A stretch of 64,000 bases of DNA, taken from positions 372,001 to 436,000 of the forward strand of contig JAZBQD010000034.1 of NCBI GenBank assembly GCA_036583965.1, given 5' to 3'. Of the stretch, positions 1 through 12,000 are shown one piece after another. The position numbers were made by a program, and so were the translations under genes. This stretch comes from Prunella strophiata. Its lineage: Eukaryota > Chordata > Aves > Passeriformes > Prunellidae. Under the pieces are notes generated by a model. The model did no database searches and was not told the origin of the DNA. It saw only the letters and a list, made by a program, of their open reading frames with translations. Position 1 is the stretch's first letter. The number at the start of each line of letters is the position of its first letter.

Positions 1-2791
1 TAAAAACTTGAATACAGTTGGGTGTGAGAGCTGCTGTTGCAGAGTGAAATAATCAGTGCCCACTGTATGGGGCCAGAATGAATTATTACTGTTTTACCTG
101 CCAGTGTTCTGTGAATTAAAAAACTGCTGTCAGGTGTCCTCAAATAATTACTGTGTATGTAATGCACTTTGTGTTGCTAAATGTTTACCTCTATTTAATG
201 ATTTAATGTTAATTATTGTACTAACCATAGGAATTCTTCACAAAAAAAAAAAAAAAAAACCCACCAAAAAAAACCCCCCAAAAAAACCCCCACAGCTATT
301 AGAACTGTTAAGCTCATATTCTTTATAGAAAACTTGTGTTGCTAATCTTAAAATGCTTCATTACAGGAAATTACATTCTAAACCATGTAGCTTCTCAACC
401 CAAACTGGTTCTTTTTGTCATCAACCTCTTATTCATGTCATTTCTAAAATTACAAAATTAGGATGGCTTGATGTGCTGAAAAATCAGCTCGTCTTCAAAG
501 ACATTATTGCTGATGTAAAAAAAAAAAAAAGTTTTGGTGGTAAGAAACAATTGTTCACTTCTGCCATTTTTGTAGGTTTTTTGTTTGGACCTCTTCATTT
601 ATAGTTATTGGCATGTTATATTCCTTGGTTTAATACTGGGGTGGAAAAAGTGTGAAGTGCATTGTTTGAAGCAGATTGTCCCATGGGGAAGGACCAGGGG
701 GGGTTTGCTGCCTGTGTGAGGTTGTGGGGTTTGATGCGTCACAGCATTCATAGTACTGTCATGGCTTTTTCTTGGTTTTCTTTTTCAGAGTGCTTCTTTA
801 TAGTGTGGTTGTAAAATAGCAGCCCTTGTTGTCAAGCCATTCTGTTTAATGCCTTCATTTTTCTTCAGCTCCTGTAGAAACACATTTCTGATACATGTCT
901 GTGTGAAGGTTAAGCCTTTCTCCACTTCTGATGAGAAAAAACAATGGGAAAATTTAAGCTATTTGGCAATTTACTTGCAGCATGATCCATTATGTGTGTA
1001 TGTGTTGGTGATCCTGGTAACTCAGCAAGGAAGTACAAAGTTAACAGTTTTTGTTTCTTGCCAGTGAGGTTCTCATTTGCTTTTCAGTCTTACTTTGTTT
1101 GTATTACTGTTCAAGTTAATGTACTTTTCAAATTACTGTGGGAATGTCTAATAAAAGATAAGTTGCAATAATCTGTTTATTAAAAACAAACTCAAATACA
1201 CTTCTCCACCATTTTGCAGTTATTTTTATGAATGTACTGTAATTGGAGTTTGCATTTATTATTAAAATGATTGCAGTGTGACTCTTCAGTGTGCAGCTCA
1301 TTAAAAACAGTGATTTAAATACAAAATATAGTTTCGTAAGACATTTCTTTAGTTAAATTAAGAATTTCTGCAGAAAAGAAAATTAAACCATAGATCTAGT
1401 GAATTAAATTTTATATAAAAACTGAAGAAATAATCCCTAAACAATACTAATATATATAATAATTAGCATATGGTAGTTTCAAATACATATACATTAGCAT
1501 TCCGGATTGAGGTTCATCCAGTGTGAATTTGAGTGTGATTTAATATTGGGAAAGGGATTAGCAGCCAGGTCTGCAGTTCTTTTCCCAGCTCCCTTCATAA
1601 TTCAGCACACAGTGTTTCACACCTAGTGAAGGGAAGGGTGCATTTTCCTTTTTTGCATGTTTGTGTGATCTAAGGAACATTCCAATGGACTGTTCACAGA
1701 ATGTGAAATGTAAAAGGCAGATAGGGCAGAAATGTAACTTTTGCCTGAGAGCTCCCCCAAACTGTCTCTCCTTATGTGTTTTGGTGCAAGTGACAGTACA
1801 AAATAAAGGACAGTGAAAAGTCAGCCCCCTTGGTAAATAGCCAGATTTTTCATTAGTTGAACTCTGGGTGATCTTCAGAGTTGTAAAAAGGAGAGTGATT
1901 GCAGCAAATAGCAGGAAAATATTGACAAGTATGACTTGGCATTTTGGACACCAGGGGAGCTGAGGTTGCAAACTGCAGCTGTAAAAGTACACAGAGATCT
2001 TCCCCAGATTAAATGGTAAGGCCTAATTGATTTTGAGGCAGCTGGTTTTAGTTGTTTTAACAAGGAGCAGATTTAATTGTTCCATAAAAGCTTTGGCATA
2101 GCTGAATGAAGACAGTTAAATGTTGTTAAATAATTGCACAATTCTGCATTATATCTGATTTTAAAACATTCCAAGGATCTTAAGCCCTGATGATGAAATT
2201 GTATGCTCACATGGAATAATGGAATATTGAACACCCCCTGCATTGCTTTTTAGACAGAAGCTCTCAATGATGGAATGTATGATTCAGTTGAAACCAATGC
2301 TTTGTAAACTACTGTGGAGGGAAGAGAATCAATTTTGTTGATAGGTAGCATGTATTTTTGAGAGTGCCCTCTGATCTTTTTCATCTGTGCACAGTTTAAT
2401 TTTTTCTAATGGTTTGAATTTCATGCAGCTTGCCTTTCAAGTGCTAGAACACTGAACCTCTGAGACCTCTGAGAAAAGTGTAGGAGTGAATTTCTAGACT
2501 CCCACTTCCTTGGAGTCTGTTTTCAGATTGATTTTTGTTATCAGACAAATCTTGAAATTTATGATGAGAGGGTTTTTCAGAGATAATTAGGAAATGTGAA
2601 GGTTTAGTTCCATTAATGTTTATAGAACTTGGCATGAAAGCCTTCTAAACATCTTAGGAAGTCTCAGCCTAACAATTCCTCTTCATTCTAGAAATGTTGG
2701 AAAATATTAAATACAATCTGATTCTAGTAATTCTGGAAAATGGTAACTACAAAGCCTGATGTTTGAGCAATCCTGTCTTTTTCCCCCATAG
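1..2791. other. AT-rich non-coding DNA
   Basis: No gene is visible. The stretch holds AT-rich unique sequence, two A-runs (242-259 and about 519-532) and short chance reading frames on both strands with no coding-like codon use. The last 20 bases are pyrimidine-rich and form the possible splice acceptor of the exon called next. Confidence 0.6.
242..293. repeat. A18 run followed by A/C-rich low-complexity tract
   Basis: An uninterrupted run of 18 A is followed by alternating blocks of A and C. It may be the decayed tail of a retroposed sequence, but no retroposon body is recognised upstream. Confidence 0.7.
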
Positions 2792-2854
2792 GGCATTGTG
2801 GACCGTTGTGTAACAGGAATGGTTCTCTCAGAACTGACTCAGGAAATGGATCTG
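2792..2854 (+). CDS. Possible 63-nt internal coding exon, gene unknown
   Basis: Seen: a pyrimidine-rich stretch ending in CCCCCATAG immediately precedes the segment, and CTG|GTGAGC follows it, so both splice borders are good. The segment is 63 nt, exactly 21 codons, open in phase 0 (begins GIVDRCVTG, ends TQEMDL) and also open in one other phase. If used, the exon would add 21 residues and keep frame. I do not recognise the protein. No partner exon could be assigned within the next few kilobases, so this could be one exon of a gene with long introns, a non-coding transcript exon, or chance. A 21-codon open stretch is not rare; the strength of the call rests on the paired splice sites. Confidence 0.3.
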
Positions 2855-4964
2855 GTGAGCATGTTTTTTCCTTTTGCAAGGGATGCTGGTAAAGCCTTTC
2901 ATGAGAAATATTTCTTAGCCATGAAGGGATTAAAACACTTTTCTTTTCTGACAAAAATACATATAGACACAGGAAACTCTTAGTGCAGGGACTCGTCCAG
3001 TATGGCACATATCAGTTTTTTCATCACAGTCACCAGAACTCGTAAAGCAAAATAAACAACCAGGTGTATTTCTGCTCATGAGTTTCTTTTGCCTACATCT
3101 TAACCTGAGGAAGTGCTCAGACCTGTCCATCCAGAAAGAGGAACAACCTTGAAGGAAAAAAAATGAGGCAAGTCAGGAACCTGATGAGACCTGCATTTAG
3201 TGCTGGGCCATACTTTTAATTTCTGGTGTCAAATGATTGATCTGCCAAATATCCGTCTAGTTTTAGCAAGGAAGGAACATTGTTTGTTCTGGCCTTACTT
3301 CTCTTAGGTTGATTATTCAAGACCTTCAGCAAAGCATTGTAAAAGAGCTGCCTCATTTTGTGACACCTCTCTGAAGGACACACTGGTGTTTGTGTTCTCC
3401 TTTGAAGGAGGTGAGGCTTTTCATTATTGAACCTCAATTGCTCAGATAATTGCGCCTAATTTTTTCCCACTTGATGAATTCTGTGCTTAAATGGATTACA
3501 TGGTACCCAGTTAAGCTCCCGTGACCAAAAAAGGTTCAAAGACAAAAATTCCAGTCTTCTTTCTTCCACATCTCTCTTGCTGTCTCTTCATCTCTCTGCC
3601 ATCTCTCTATGTCTTGCCATAAAGTTCTGACTGTATAAATTCTTAGCTTGTCATATTTTTTTATGTTCTTCTTAATTTAATTGTATCTCAGTTTTGCTGG
3701 GCCCTACCATCTCAGTATTTGCTAAAATAATTATTTTATTGAACCAGGAGAAACCAAGAAGAAAGACAAATTCTTGTGGTACGGCATCACTGTCAAATCA
3801 GGCCAAGGTGTTTTTCTCCTTGAGCAGTTCCCTCATCCTCTCTGTAACATTTTGGGGTAATTAAGTCTGTAATCTCTCCAGAGCCTTGGCAGGAGGGGCT
3901 GAAGGGCTTTCTTTTGCATGTTCCACAAGTGTAAATTTTATTACTTGCAAGTTCTGGTTGCTGTTTTCTGCAGTACTTTCTTTATTTAATTTTTGTGGGT
4001 GAAGAAGCGCAGAGGAGCTGCTGGTGAACAACTGGAAATTTAGCCTTATTTTTAGACTAGAGCTTGGAATGAAAAAGAAGGTCTAGATTTAAAATTGTGC
4101 ATACTAGAGTCTTCCTTTTGCAGTGAGCTGAGGATTATTGTGAATGACCAATTTCTTGTAGAAAAAACTTTCTTGATCCTTGTGTATGTTTGTTCCTGTT
4201 CTTTTCTATCCACTAGCTAACACATGAAAAATGACATGCAACTTAGAAGTGGAGAAAAAGCTCTTAATTTTCTCCTTTGTTTCTTGCCTTCCCAATCTGC
4301 CCTGGGGCTCTGTGGTGTTAGCAATCTTCCATTACTTTTTTTTTTATTAAAAGTGAAAGGTTTTAATATACAGGTTTACAGATGAAGTAGCTACTGACTT
4401 CTAATCCAGTGGCTATATATATCAGACCTGACAAAAAGTGAGAATTAATTTTTTGAATTGCTAGGGAATTTGGATTTCAAGGAACAGATAGCAGAAGAAC
4501 TCGTGAGGTTAAGTAAAGGAATATTCCTTTTAAAAAATTAATTAAATTTTCTTGGCTAAGAGAGACTGAAATTGATTCTTTGAACTCAATCCTGATAATA
4601 TGGAAATATTTACCAGGTAAGGTTTTAGGGCAGAAAAATCATTGGTTCAGATGTTTTAGGACAGACGGAAGTGGGGTACATATGTAAATTTGTTTCTAAG
4701 TACAAGAGCTTCAGTGTCCAGGGAACCCAAACTGCTCTTCTGCACTTGCACTTTGAGACCCCTGTTTCTCAAACTTCTGTTTCTTTCAGTATGAAGGGAT
4801 GTTCCAAGGAAAAAAAAAAAGCCAAAGCACTTTTACAAATTCACCACAGTATAACACATATATCTGAGGAAATTTCAAATGACAAAGTAATTAGAAAAAC
4901 ATTATGTTGGTCTTTATGTTTAATCATGGCAAATTAGCGTAATTAGCATCTAAACACAACGAAA
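2855..4964. other. Non-coding DNA, no feature recognised
   Basis: AT-rich unique sequence with scattered short reading frames. No repeat family, RNA gene or convincing exon was seen. Confidence 0.5.
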
Positions 4965-5215
4965 CCTTCTCGCTGATGCTCGGGTCAAGAGCGCCCCGAG
5001 CTGGGGCTCTCTGTGGTGTGCCCCCTTTTAGAGGGGCTTTGAACCTTCTGTGATTGGCTGGGGCCTTAGCTCCGCCCAGCTCGCTGGCCAATGGCATGGG
5101 CGCATCCATTGGCTGAGGTCGCCGTTGGTTCGAATCCAGCCAATCACGGCCTCGCCCGCGCCGTTCGCGCCGGGCCCGGCCGAGCCGCTCACGGACCCGC
5201 TGCAGCTGTCACAAA
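4965..5215. promoter_or_regulatory. CpG island promoter with a cluster of five CCAAT boxes
   Basis: GC- and CpG-rich island in AT-rich surroundings. Five CCAAT/ATTGG-type pentamers lie in 92 bp: ATTGG 5053-5057, CCAAT 5088-5092, ATTGG 5108-5112, GTTGG 5124-5128 (one mismatch) and CCAAT 5140-5144, with a CCGCCC Sp1-type box near 5072. NF-Y binds CCAAT boxes, and clusters with short regular spacing are typical of TATA-less promoters (family knowledge). Here the later boxes are 16-20 bp apart. Downstream, a splice-donor-like CAAAG|GTAAAT sits at 5456/5457, which would suit a short first exon on the plus strand. The direction of transcription is not decided by sequence, and bidirectional activity is possible. 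No coding exon is assigned, so the product could be a non-coding RNA. Confidence 0.55.
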
Positions 5216-5456
5216 ACCTCAGGAGAACCTTAAAGCTGACTAAACAAAAATACCTGATGGGTCCCTAAAGAGATTGGCTGTGGCAATATACTTTCATTTC
5301 AGAATTCTTCTTGAAAATGTCTGTGTCGTTAAGACTTTTCCAGATGATTTCTTTGATGGATGCTCAGTTACCCCAGTATAAAAATGAAGAAGTAGAACTG
5401 GCAATTCTGTGGTTCTTTGATCAGAGTTGAGAGCTCAGCTTCAGCACAGCTCAAAG

Positions 5457-8400
5457 GTAAATACTTGTAAACCACAACATTAGAACTCAAACAGTCTGTG
5501 CAGAAATGAACCTGCCAATATATCTCACCCATAAAAGCTCTTCATCTCAGCTGGGGGAAAATGACTGGATGGAGAGAGAGGAAACCACTTGTTGTGATGT
5601 TCATCTAATCAGGCTTCTTACCATGTGTGCTTTGGAGTTTTGGCATGCAAGGAGTTAATATTTTAGCAGCAATGTTCATTAAAAAATTTTAGGTTACTTT
5701 GCGTTTCAATTTTTTATTTCAAACATTTAGCTGGGTTCTGCTATATTGTGTTATATTTCACAGCTGGGTACACAAGATTTATTCTTTTAATAGTTCTGTT
5801 CTTTTGACAGTTATTCATTTATGTGGTTTCCACTGTATTTCTCACATTACTTGGCTTTTCTGCATTTTAAATACGGAAATGGAAAAGTAAGATGCATTTT
5901 TGAAGAAGCAGCAGTTAATTCACCTTAACTGTAGGGGACAGTCATAATGTAAATGTTATAAAGAGAATGTCAGTAAGATGAGATCAATTGATCTTGAGGA
6001 AGAATTCTGTTGGAGCCTCAAGCAAATCTTTAGCAAGAATTGTGACAGTGACTGAGGTTTGGCTTCACTTGTGTAGTATGCCTTCCTTGCTTTCTGGTGG
6101 ACAGTCCCAATCTCCAGAATATTTTTACCTCTTCAGGTTTGAAATGTACTTCAACTTTCTCACTTACTATTAAAAAGAAAGTTTTGCACTATACTGAATT
6201 ACTTTTCCATTAAAGCAATGTGCTTCTTTCAGTTGTCAAAGCTGACTTGTTCTTTTAAAATCTGGTGGACTTCTCTAATGCTAAGGAAAAGTAGGTAGCC
6301 CATAAAAGTGTACTGGTGCTCCAGGTATTTTCATGAGCAAAATTCCTACTGATGTCACTTCAGAGGCAGTGTGGCTCTACAGTAGTTGTCATTCTGATCT
6401 GTAATTTCTCTTTATTATAATAATATATTTTAAATTAATTTATTCCTAAATTATTTTATTATACCATTATAATTACTCTTTTCCCTTTATCCAATGTTGA
6501 GGGTTTCTGTTTCACCTGTTATCCTGCCTGATGGGGGTGTAAACTGTCTGGAGAGGCCCCATCACTGCACAGTGTGCTCTGAGGGGTTGGGTAGGAGATT
6601 GTATCCCAAGCTTTTTATATCTATCTTTAGTGAGAGCTGGAGGAAGCATTTGTGTGTATATGGAGTAGCAGGCAAAAATGGGCATTATTTATATTTAAGC
6701 ACCTGGAGCTTTGTTATCAGTAGGAAAAATGTCCAAACTGACCCTTTGCCAGCTCAGCAGTGTGCTGTGAGTGACCATAAGCCTGGCTCTGCCACTGCAC
6801 TGTATAGGGAGGGTGAAATAGTTAATTACTGAGGAAAATGTTGGCTAATGTTTCCAACTGATTTATTGGAGAGCACTTGGAACAGAAAGAAATAACCTGT
6901 ACTGTAAGGAAGTGGTGAAACACTGTAGGGTGAATTTAAGAAAACAGTTTTGTGTTGATTCATTGTGTCTGTTTTTCCCCCACCCCATCAGTGGACATGA
7001 GTCAAACTGTTGATAAATCATATTTCATACACTGCTTTTGCCCCTGGCATGTGCTCCTATGGAACCAGGCTGAGACAGGAGGAGTTCTTCAAAGCTCTCC
7101 TGGTGTATAAGCATTCAAAGGATGTTCCCGAGTGTCAGCCCCATGCTTGACCCCTAGAGTTCATTGCAAATGCACTTTCAAAGTGATTTTTTTCAGTGCT
7201 TTGATTACATTATTTACCAGTATTCTTTAGTTCGCAGTCAAATATTTGGTTTGTTCTGGCAGGCCTGGTACAGGAGTCCCTCATCTGCGTGGGTGGATTC
7301 CCATGGTCTGAACACAGTATTTGCCAGCTTGTCTAACAAACGCTCTGTGTGAAGGCATCTGAGCTCCCTGTTTTGGTGCTTTTGTAAACACTTCCAATCG
7401 GGCAGGCTGAGCTGTGTGTGTGCACTCTGCAGCTCAGGCTGGTGCTGCTGTAGCAGCTCGCAGAGCAGCAGATGGCACACTGCCCCCACAGCTGTAAATC
7501 CTCACATACGGGTCCTGCTGGCAGCTCTCTGCAAACTGGCAATAAACAGGCTCACACTTGGAAGCAGAAAAGTCAGACATACATCAAATTACTAAGTTAA
7601 TACACATTTATATAAATGTTCGGGATTGCTTGGATTGTTTTATTTACAGAATGGATAATGAAAATTTTGCATGCATCAGCCATGTTGTCATGATTTTGTT
7701 TGCTCATATGCTTGCATACAGACAAACAGAAAATGGTTAGACAATGGTGAAGAGTCTAATGGAAATGTATAACAAGTCTTCTGTATAAATATACAAATTT
7801 TGTTCAATAATTAACTCATATTCTTAAGCATGTGCATGTAATAGAAGCAAACTCATTATAGGAAAAGAGAAGTGGCTAGGTAAATGAATGCATTCTTATT
7901 AACCAGCCCACGGGGTCTTACTGTCTGAGGAAGGAGAGCAAAACCTCAGAGATTTCTTCCATGATGCTGTAATACACTTTTAGTGCCATAACCATTCCAG
8001 TACAAAAATGATGCATCAAGATTGACTGGCTTTGGAACAGACAGGCCTTTGAATGAATATATACATATTAAATTTCTGTTGAATACTGCACTGGACTCTC
8101 TGGTACTGTACAGGACTGTTAATACTGGTCTATCAACTGTCTATCAGTACATATTTTGTTTTAATGCTGGCATGACTTAGTTTTCATAGTGTCACTGTTT
8201 TGTGGTGTATTGCTGGTTTGGATGCTGGCAGGGTAGGAGGAAGAAAGTTGTCTGGAAGAGCAGTGCTGCTAAGCAGACATTTGCCCTCAGAGGGGGAGGA
8301 AACAAAAGGAGGGGTTTGTAGCCTTCCCTGGAGCAGTTCAATGTGCAGCTATTCCCGGTTCTCCTGGGACAGGCTGGATCAGCAGCCTGTGGGATGGGCA

Positions 8401-8839
8401 GGGTTTGGCTGTGACTGCCCCTAACGGGCCATAAGATATTGCCAAGGGTCAATAAAACTGGTAAGTCTTGCCGATTAATGTATCAAAGGAAATGCAACTG
8501 AGCGAAGGTAGTAGTTACTGAATTTTTTTCAGTTTACTTAAAATCATGAACTTTGAAACAAGTTTTTAAGGTACCTTCATACTTGGGAGTTCTGACTCTT
8601 GTAACAGTTCAGTTTCCACATGTACACTGTCACAGTGATTGTAAAAAAGAGATTGCTTTGGCTGAAGATTTTTCTCACGAGATTGCATTAGGAGTTATTC
8701 TGGAAGCTAAAAATAGTTCTAGTTCTTGGAAATTATAGGCATAGAGGCAGAAAGTTCTTTTTATTGTTAGTTGCTTTGCATTTTATTTTTCTGGGGCAGT
8801 GCTTGTTCAATATTTTGTGATTGAAAACAGAATAATCTA
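5457..8839. other. Non-coding DNA, no feature recognised
   Basis: Mostly AT-rich sequence with a moderately GC-rich patch at about 7,240-7,520 that contains overlapping chance frames on the minus strand. No repeat family or splice-flanked exon stands out. Confidence 0.5.
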
Positions 8840-9060
8840 GTGGACAGTGCAGTGAGGAAGGCGCCCGTGAGGAGGTTGCTGTGGTTCGGTCGGCTGTTCC
8901 GGGGGCAGACGGGGCTCGGTGATGCCGCTGCTCCCGTGCCCGTCCCCGGCCGCGGGGCCGAGCCCAGCGCGCGGCGCTGTTGGACCGGAGCTCGGCGGGG
9001 ACGATCTGGAAACGTCACCGAAATCTTACCAGGTAGCTGCGAGGGCCGTGTTTGTTTTAC
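8840..9060. promoter_or_regulatory. Second CpG island, possible promoter
   Basis: A compact CpG-dense island (CGCGCGGCG-type runs around 8,940-9,000) within AT-rich DNA. No TATA box or CCAAT cluster was seen. Its position over a possible first exon with a donor at 9,033 supports promoter use on the plus strand. An orphan CpG island or a CpG-rich retroposed fragment are the alternatives. Confidence 0.4.
8922..9032 (+). CDS. Possible first coding exon, 37 codons, gene unknown
   Basis: Seen: inside the CpG island an ATG in a fair context (GGTGATGCC) opens 37 codons that end exactly at CAG|GTAGCT, a usable splice donor, in phase 0. The encoded segment is proline-, alanine- and glycine-rich at first (starts MPLLPCPSPAAG) and then turns acidic and polar (ends DDLETSPKSYQ). 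That is a common layout for N-terminal exons encoded in CpG islands. I do not recognise it. Reading through the donor stays open for dozens of further codons, so an unspliced frame cannot be excluded. No second exon was identified. The frame could simply be a by-product of GC richness, which removes stop codons. Confidence 0.25.
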
Positions 9061-12000
9061 CTGCTAATTTTTTAATTAAAATGCACTTAGGCAAGCTCTT
9101 TACTGTGAAGCGATTAACTGTTCTCTGCTCGGATTTTTCTCAGCCAGCGGTAGCCCTGAATGAGTTCAGACAAGTCCTGGGGTGGTTAATCTGTCCCGGG
9201 TACTGCAGCTTGAGGGAACCCTCTGGAAGTGAGGATCCCTGGCAAAGGGGTGTTCCAGCAAGCCGTGGTTTTATTTTGCCCCAGCTTTAAATAGCAGTGA
9301 TGGGGACCCAAGGTGGGAGAGCAGGAGTGAAAATCCTGGCTGCAGGGTTCCTGGGGAGCAGCCTCATGTACACATGGAGAGATGCAGTCACCACCTGGCA
9401 CCGGAGGGGTGTCGGTCACACAGTCTGGGAACCTGGGCTTTTAGACTTGGCAGATCTGCACTATCATAAAAAAGTATCTCAAGGATTTATAATTTTAGAC
9501 TACGGTGTGTGTAGAGGGGAGGGAAAAAATAGCTTTCTTGCTGGATTGTGTTTGCAGCGTCTGAAAGCCGGACGTGTATAACCAGGTGTCACCTAAGCAC
9601 TGAACACAGGCTTGTCCTCTCACCTGGAAGGGGCGTTCTCTTGACTTGTTATTTTGAGATTTCTTCAGTGTGTGTATATCTCTTTGATTACACTGCCTGC
9701 AGACACAAAGCATGACTTAGCAAAAAAGAGAAATACACTCACTGTGCAGTGTGTGATCACTTTCCCCCTGAGCAATACGAGAGCAGAGATCTGCAGCAGT
9801 CCCACTGCCTTCAGTGGGATCCTTGTGAGTGGAGGAGTTGAGCTGTGAGTGGCTCAGCAAAAGCTCTGGGCCCTGGCATCTCCATGATTAATGATATCTT
9901 AACCCTTATGAATGATTATCCTTTCCTGGCTGTAAAATACATACACTGTTTTATTTCATTACCACGAGGTGAAGATCCAACACTGACAGGTGCTGGGAAT
10001 TAGCAGGCAGTTTTGAAATTGTTCTGTGCACTAGAAATTAGATCTCATTTTAATTCAGCTTTTCCAAACTAGTAAATGAGGTTAATGCCATACATATTCA
10101 GCTGATATGGATGAAGAAATTGATATAAAGTAGATCAACATAGCTACAGGGCTACTTTAATTTATACGTAAAGAGGCAGTGATAAATGAAAGTAATGTAG
10201 TAGTGGTCACTAAACTCCTCAGCCATCAGGGATTCAATAGTGTTAGCTGTTCATTAAAGACATGGTTGGGGTTACCTCAAATAGAAATTTGAAAAGAAAT
10301 AGCCAACTCACCCTTAATTATCAAAACATAGAAAATACTAATTATGCCTTAATTAGCTTTTCTTTTAATGTACTGATATTGTTACTTTTTGTGTAGCACA
10401 AATGGATAGTTATATCAACAATAAATAGGTTGTTTTAATAACTTTCTTTTACCTCTGGGAAAACCACACTCCAATTTTAATATGCAATAATGCTTCTCTC
10501 TAGCCTGTAGGAGATGAAAATTATTAAGTAGCTCTATTTTTTGAAGATCTTACAGCAGCTTTGGGAAGAATTATTTCACTATGCATCAATTATTTTTAAT
10601 TGAACTGAATATATTTCAGATTGCATGAAATGCCTCTCATTTAAGTTTAACATTTAGAGTTTGTTAAGGAAATATTACAGTGAGAATTGGATACAACTTA
10701 TTTCTGTGGCATATTCTAGGAAGAATAAAAAATGGTTGTTTCAGAAGAAAAATATTGTCACTAGTATTTTTCCCTTCACTAGACCAAATCTCATTTTTGC
10801 TCTGTTTCATAGCTCCCACACTGTTCTCATCCAATCTCCCGGCAATCTACATAGGAAAAGAAAGTTGGGATTGGCTGTGGTGGGTCTGGGATCCTGTGGT
10901 GCTGATGGAAAGCTCCAACAGTTGTTGCACAATTCCTCTCCTTGTGAGGCACCCAGAGCCTTCCCCCGTGGGTGTGTGCAGGCAGGAACAGCCCAGCACA
11001 ACTGCCTGTGGTTTATCAGACAGCACTTTTGTGCTTTTCCAGCTACAGTTCGGCAGGGAAGCACTGAGTAGTGCCCACCATGAAAAATCCAAATTCATTG
11101 AACAGCCCATGCTGAATTAAATAGAAGATAAGTGTTAGTACAGAAGTCAAAATAAGTAGTTCTTAGTAATAAAACCTTGGCAAACTTTAAATCACTATGT
11201 CTGTCCTTTAACTGCTTTTGGAAATTTCTTTATTGAATTTTTCCATTACCTGGAAATTTTGTACAGCAAACACCCTGTCAAGACATAGAGACAGACATTC
11301 AGAACTTTGTGGAATCATAAACACTGGGTTCCTCATTAGGCTGAGTTGTAAAGTGTTCTTTATTTTACATATCCTCAATTCCATCATTTTTTACATGGTT
11401 GTTTTATGTGTGAATTGATGCTTTTCTTCCTGCACTGTGCAGCACATTCCTTACTGCCTTTGCTTGGGGAATTTTTGTTCTGCTTTCTCTTTTCTCCGAT
11501 TTTACATGATATAGTCCTGCCTTCCTCCTTCTATTACAATGATGTTTAAAACATTTAAGTCCTTAAAACCTCCTTTTCTTTTTTACCCCCTGAGATGCAG
11601 TGTATTTGCTGTTCTGTCACTTACACCTTTGTCTCTCTCACTTGTTACCTTTGGACTCCTTGCTTATGACAACTAAACCTGCATGAATCATTATAGAGAT
11701 ATTCTTTACTTACATATTTGCAATTAAAGCACTGGTTTAAGTGCCACACTATTTTATTTTAGAATTTTATAACACTAATCAGGCAATACTAACAATAAAT
11801 AATAAGCACAGTCCAGTTTTTCACTTGACTGTTGTTGAGCTTTATTTTGTAGCTGCTAATAAAGGCACATTATCATGTTCAGGGATTGCAATTATCACTG
11901 AAATGTGTATGTCCATTAACTTCTGCATTAGGCTGAGGGTATAATTACTGTCTAGAGCCAATATCTGTGTGAAGTTACATCTATGATGCTATTAAGCTAT

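Noticed and set aside
1558..1992. 144-codon minus-strand frame rich in cysteine and histidine
   Set aside because: No zinc-finger spacing, no promoter or splice context and AT-driven codons.
5050..5147. Functional tRNA gene
   Set aside because: T-arm and acceptor pair well, but length (98 nt), D-arm and anticodon arm do not fit any tRNA type. Kept only as an observation.
5309..5430. Open frame MSVSLRLFQM...NEEVELAI, briefly reminiscent of an exportin segment
   Set aside because: The resemblance is limited to about eight residues, with no flanking similarity, and the frame ends in a stop before the donor. Treated as chance.
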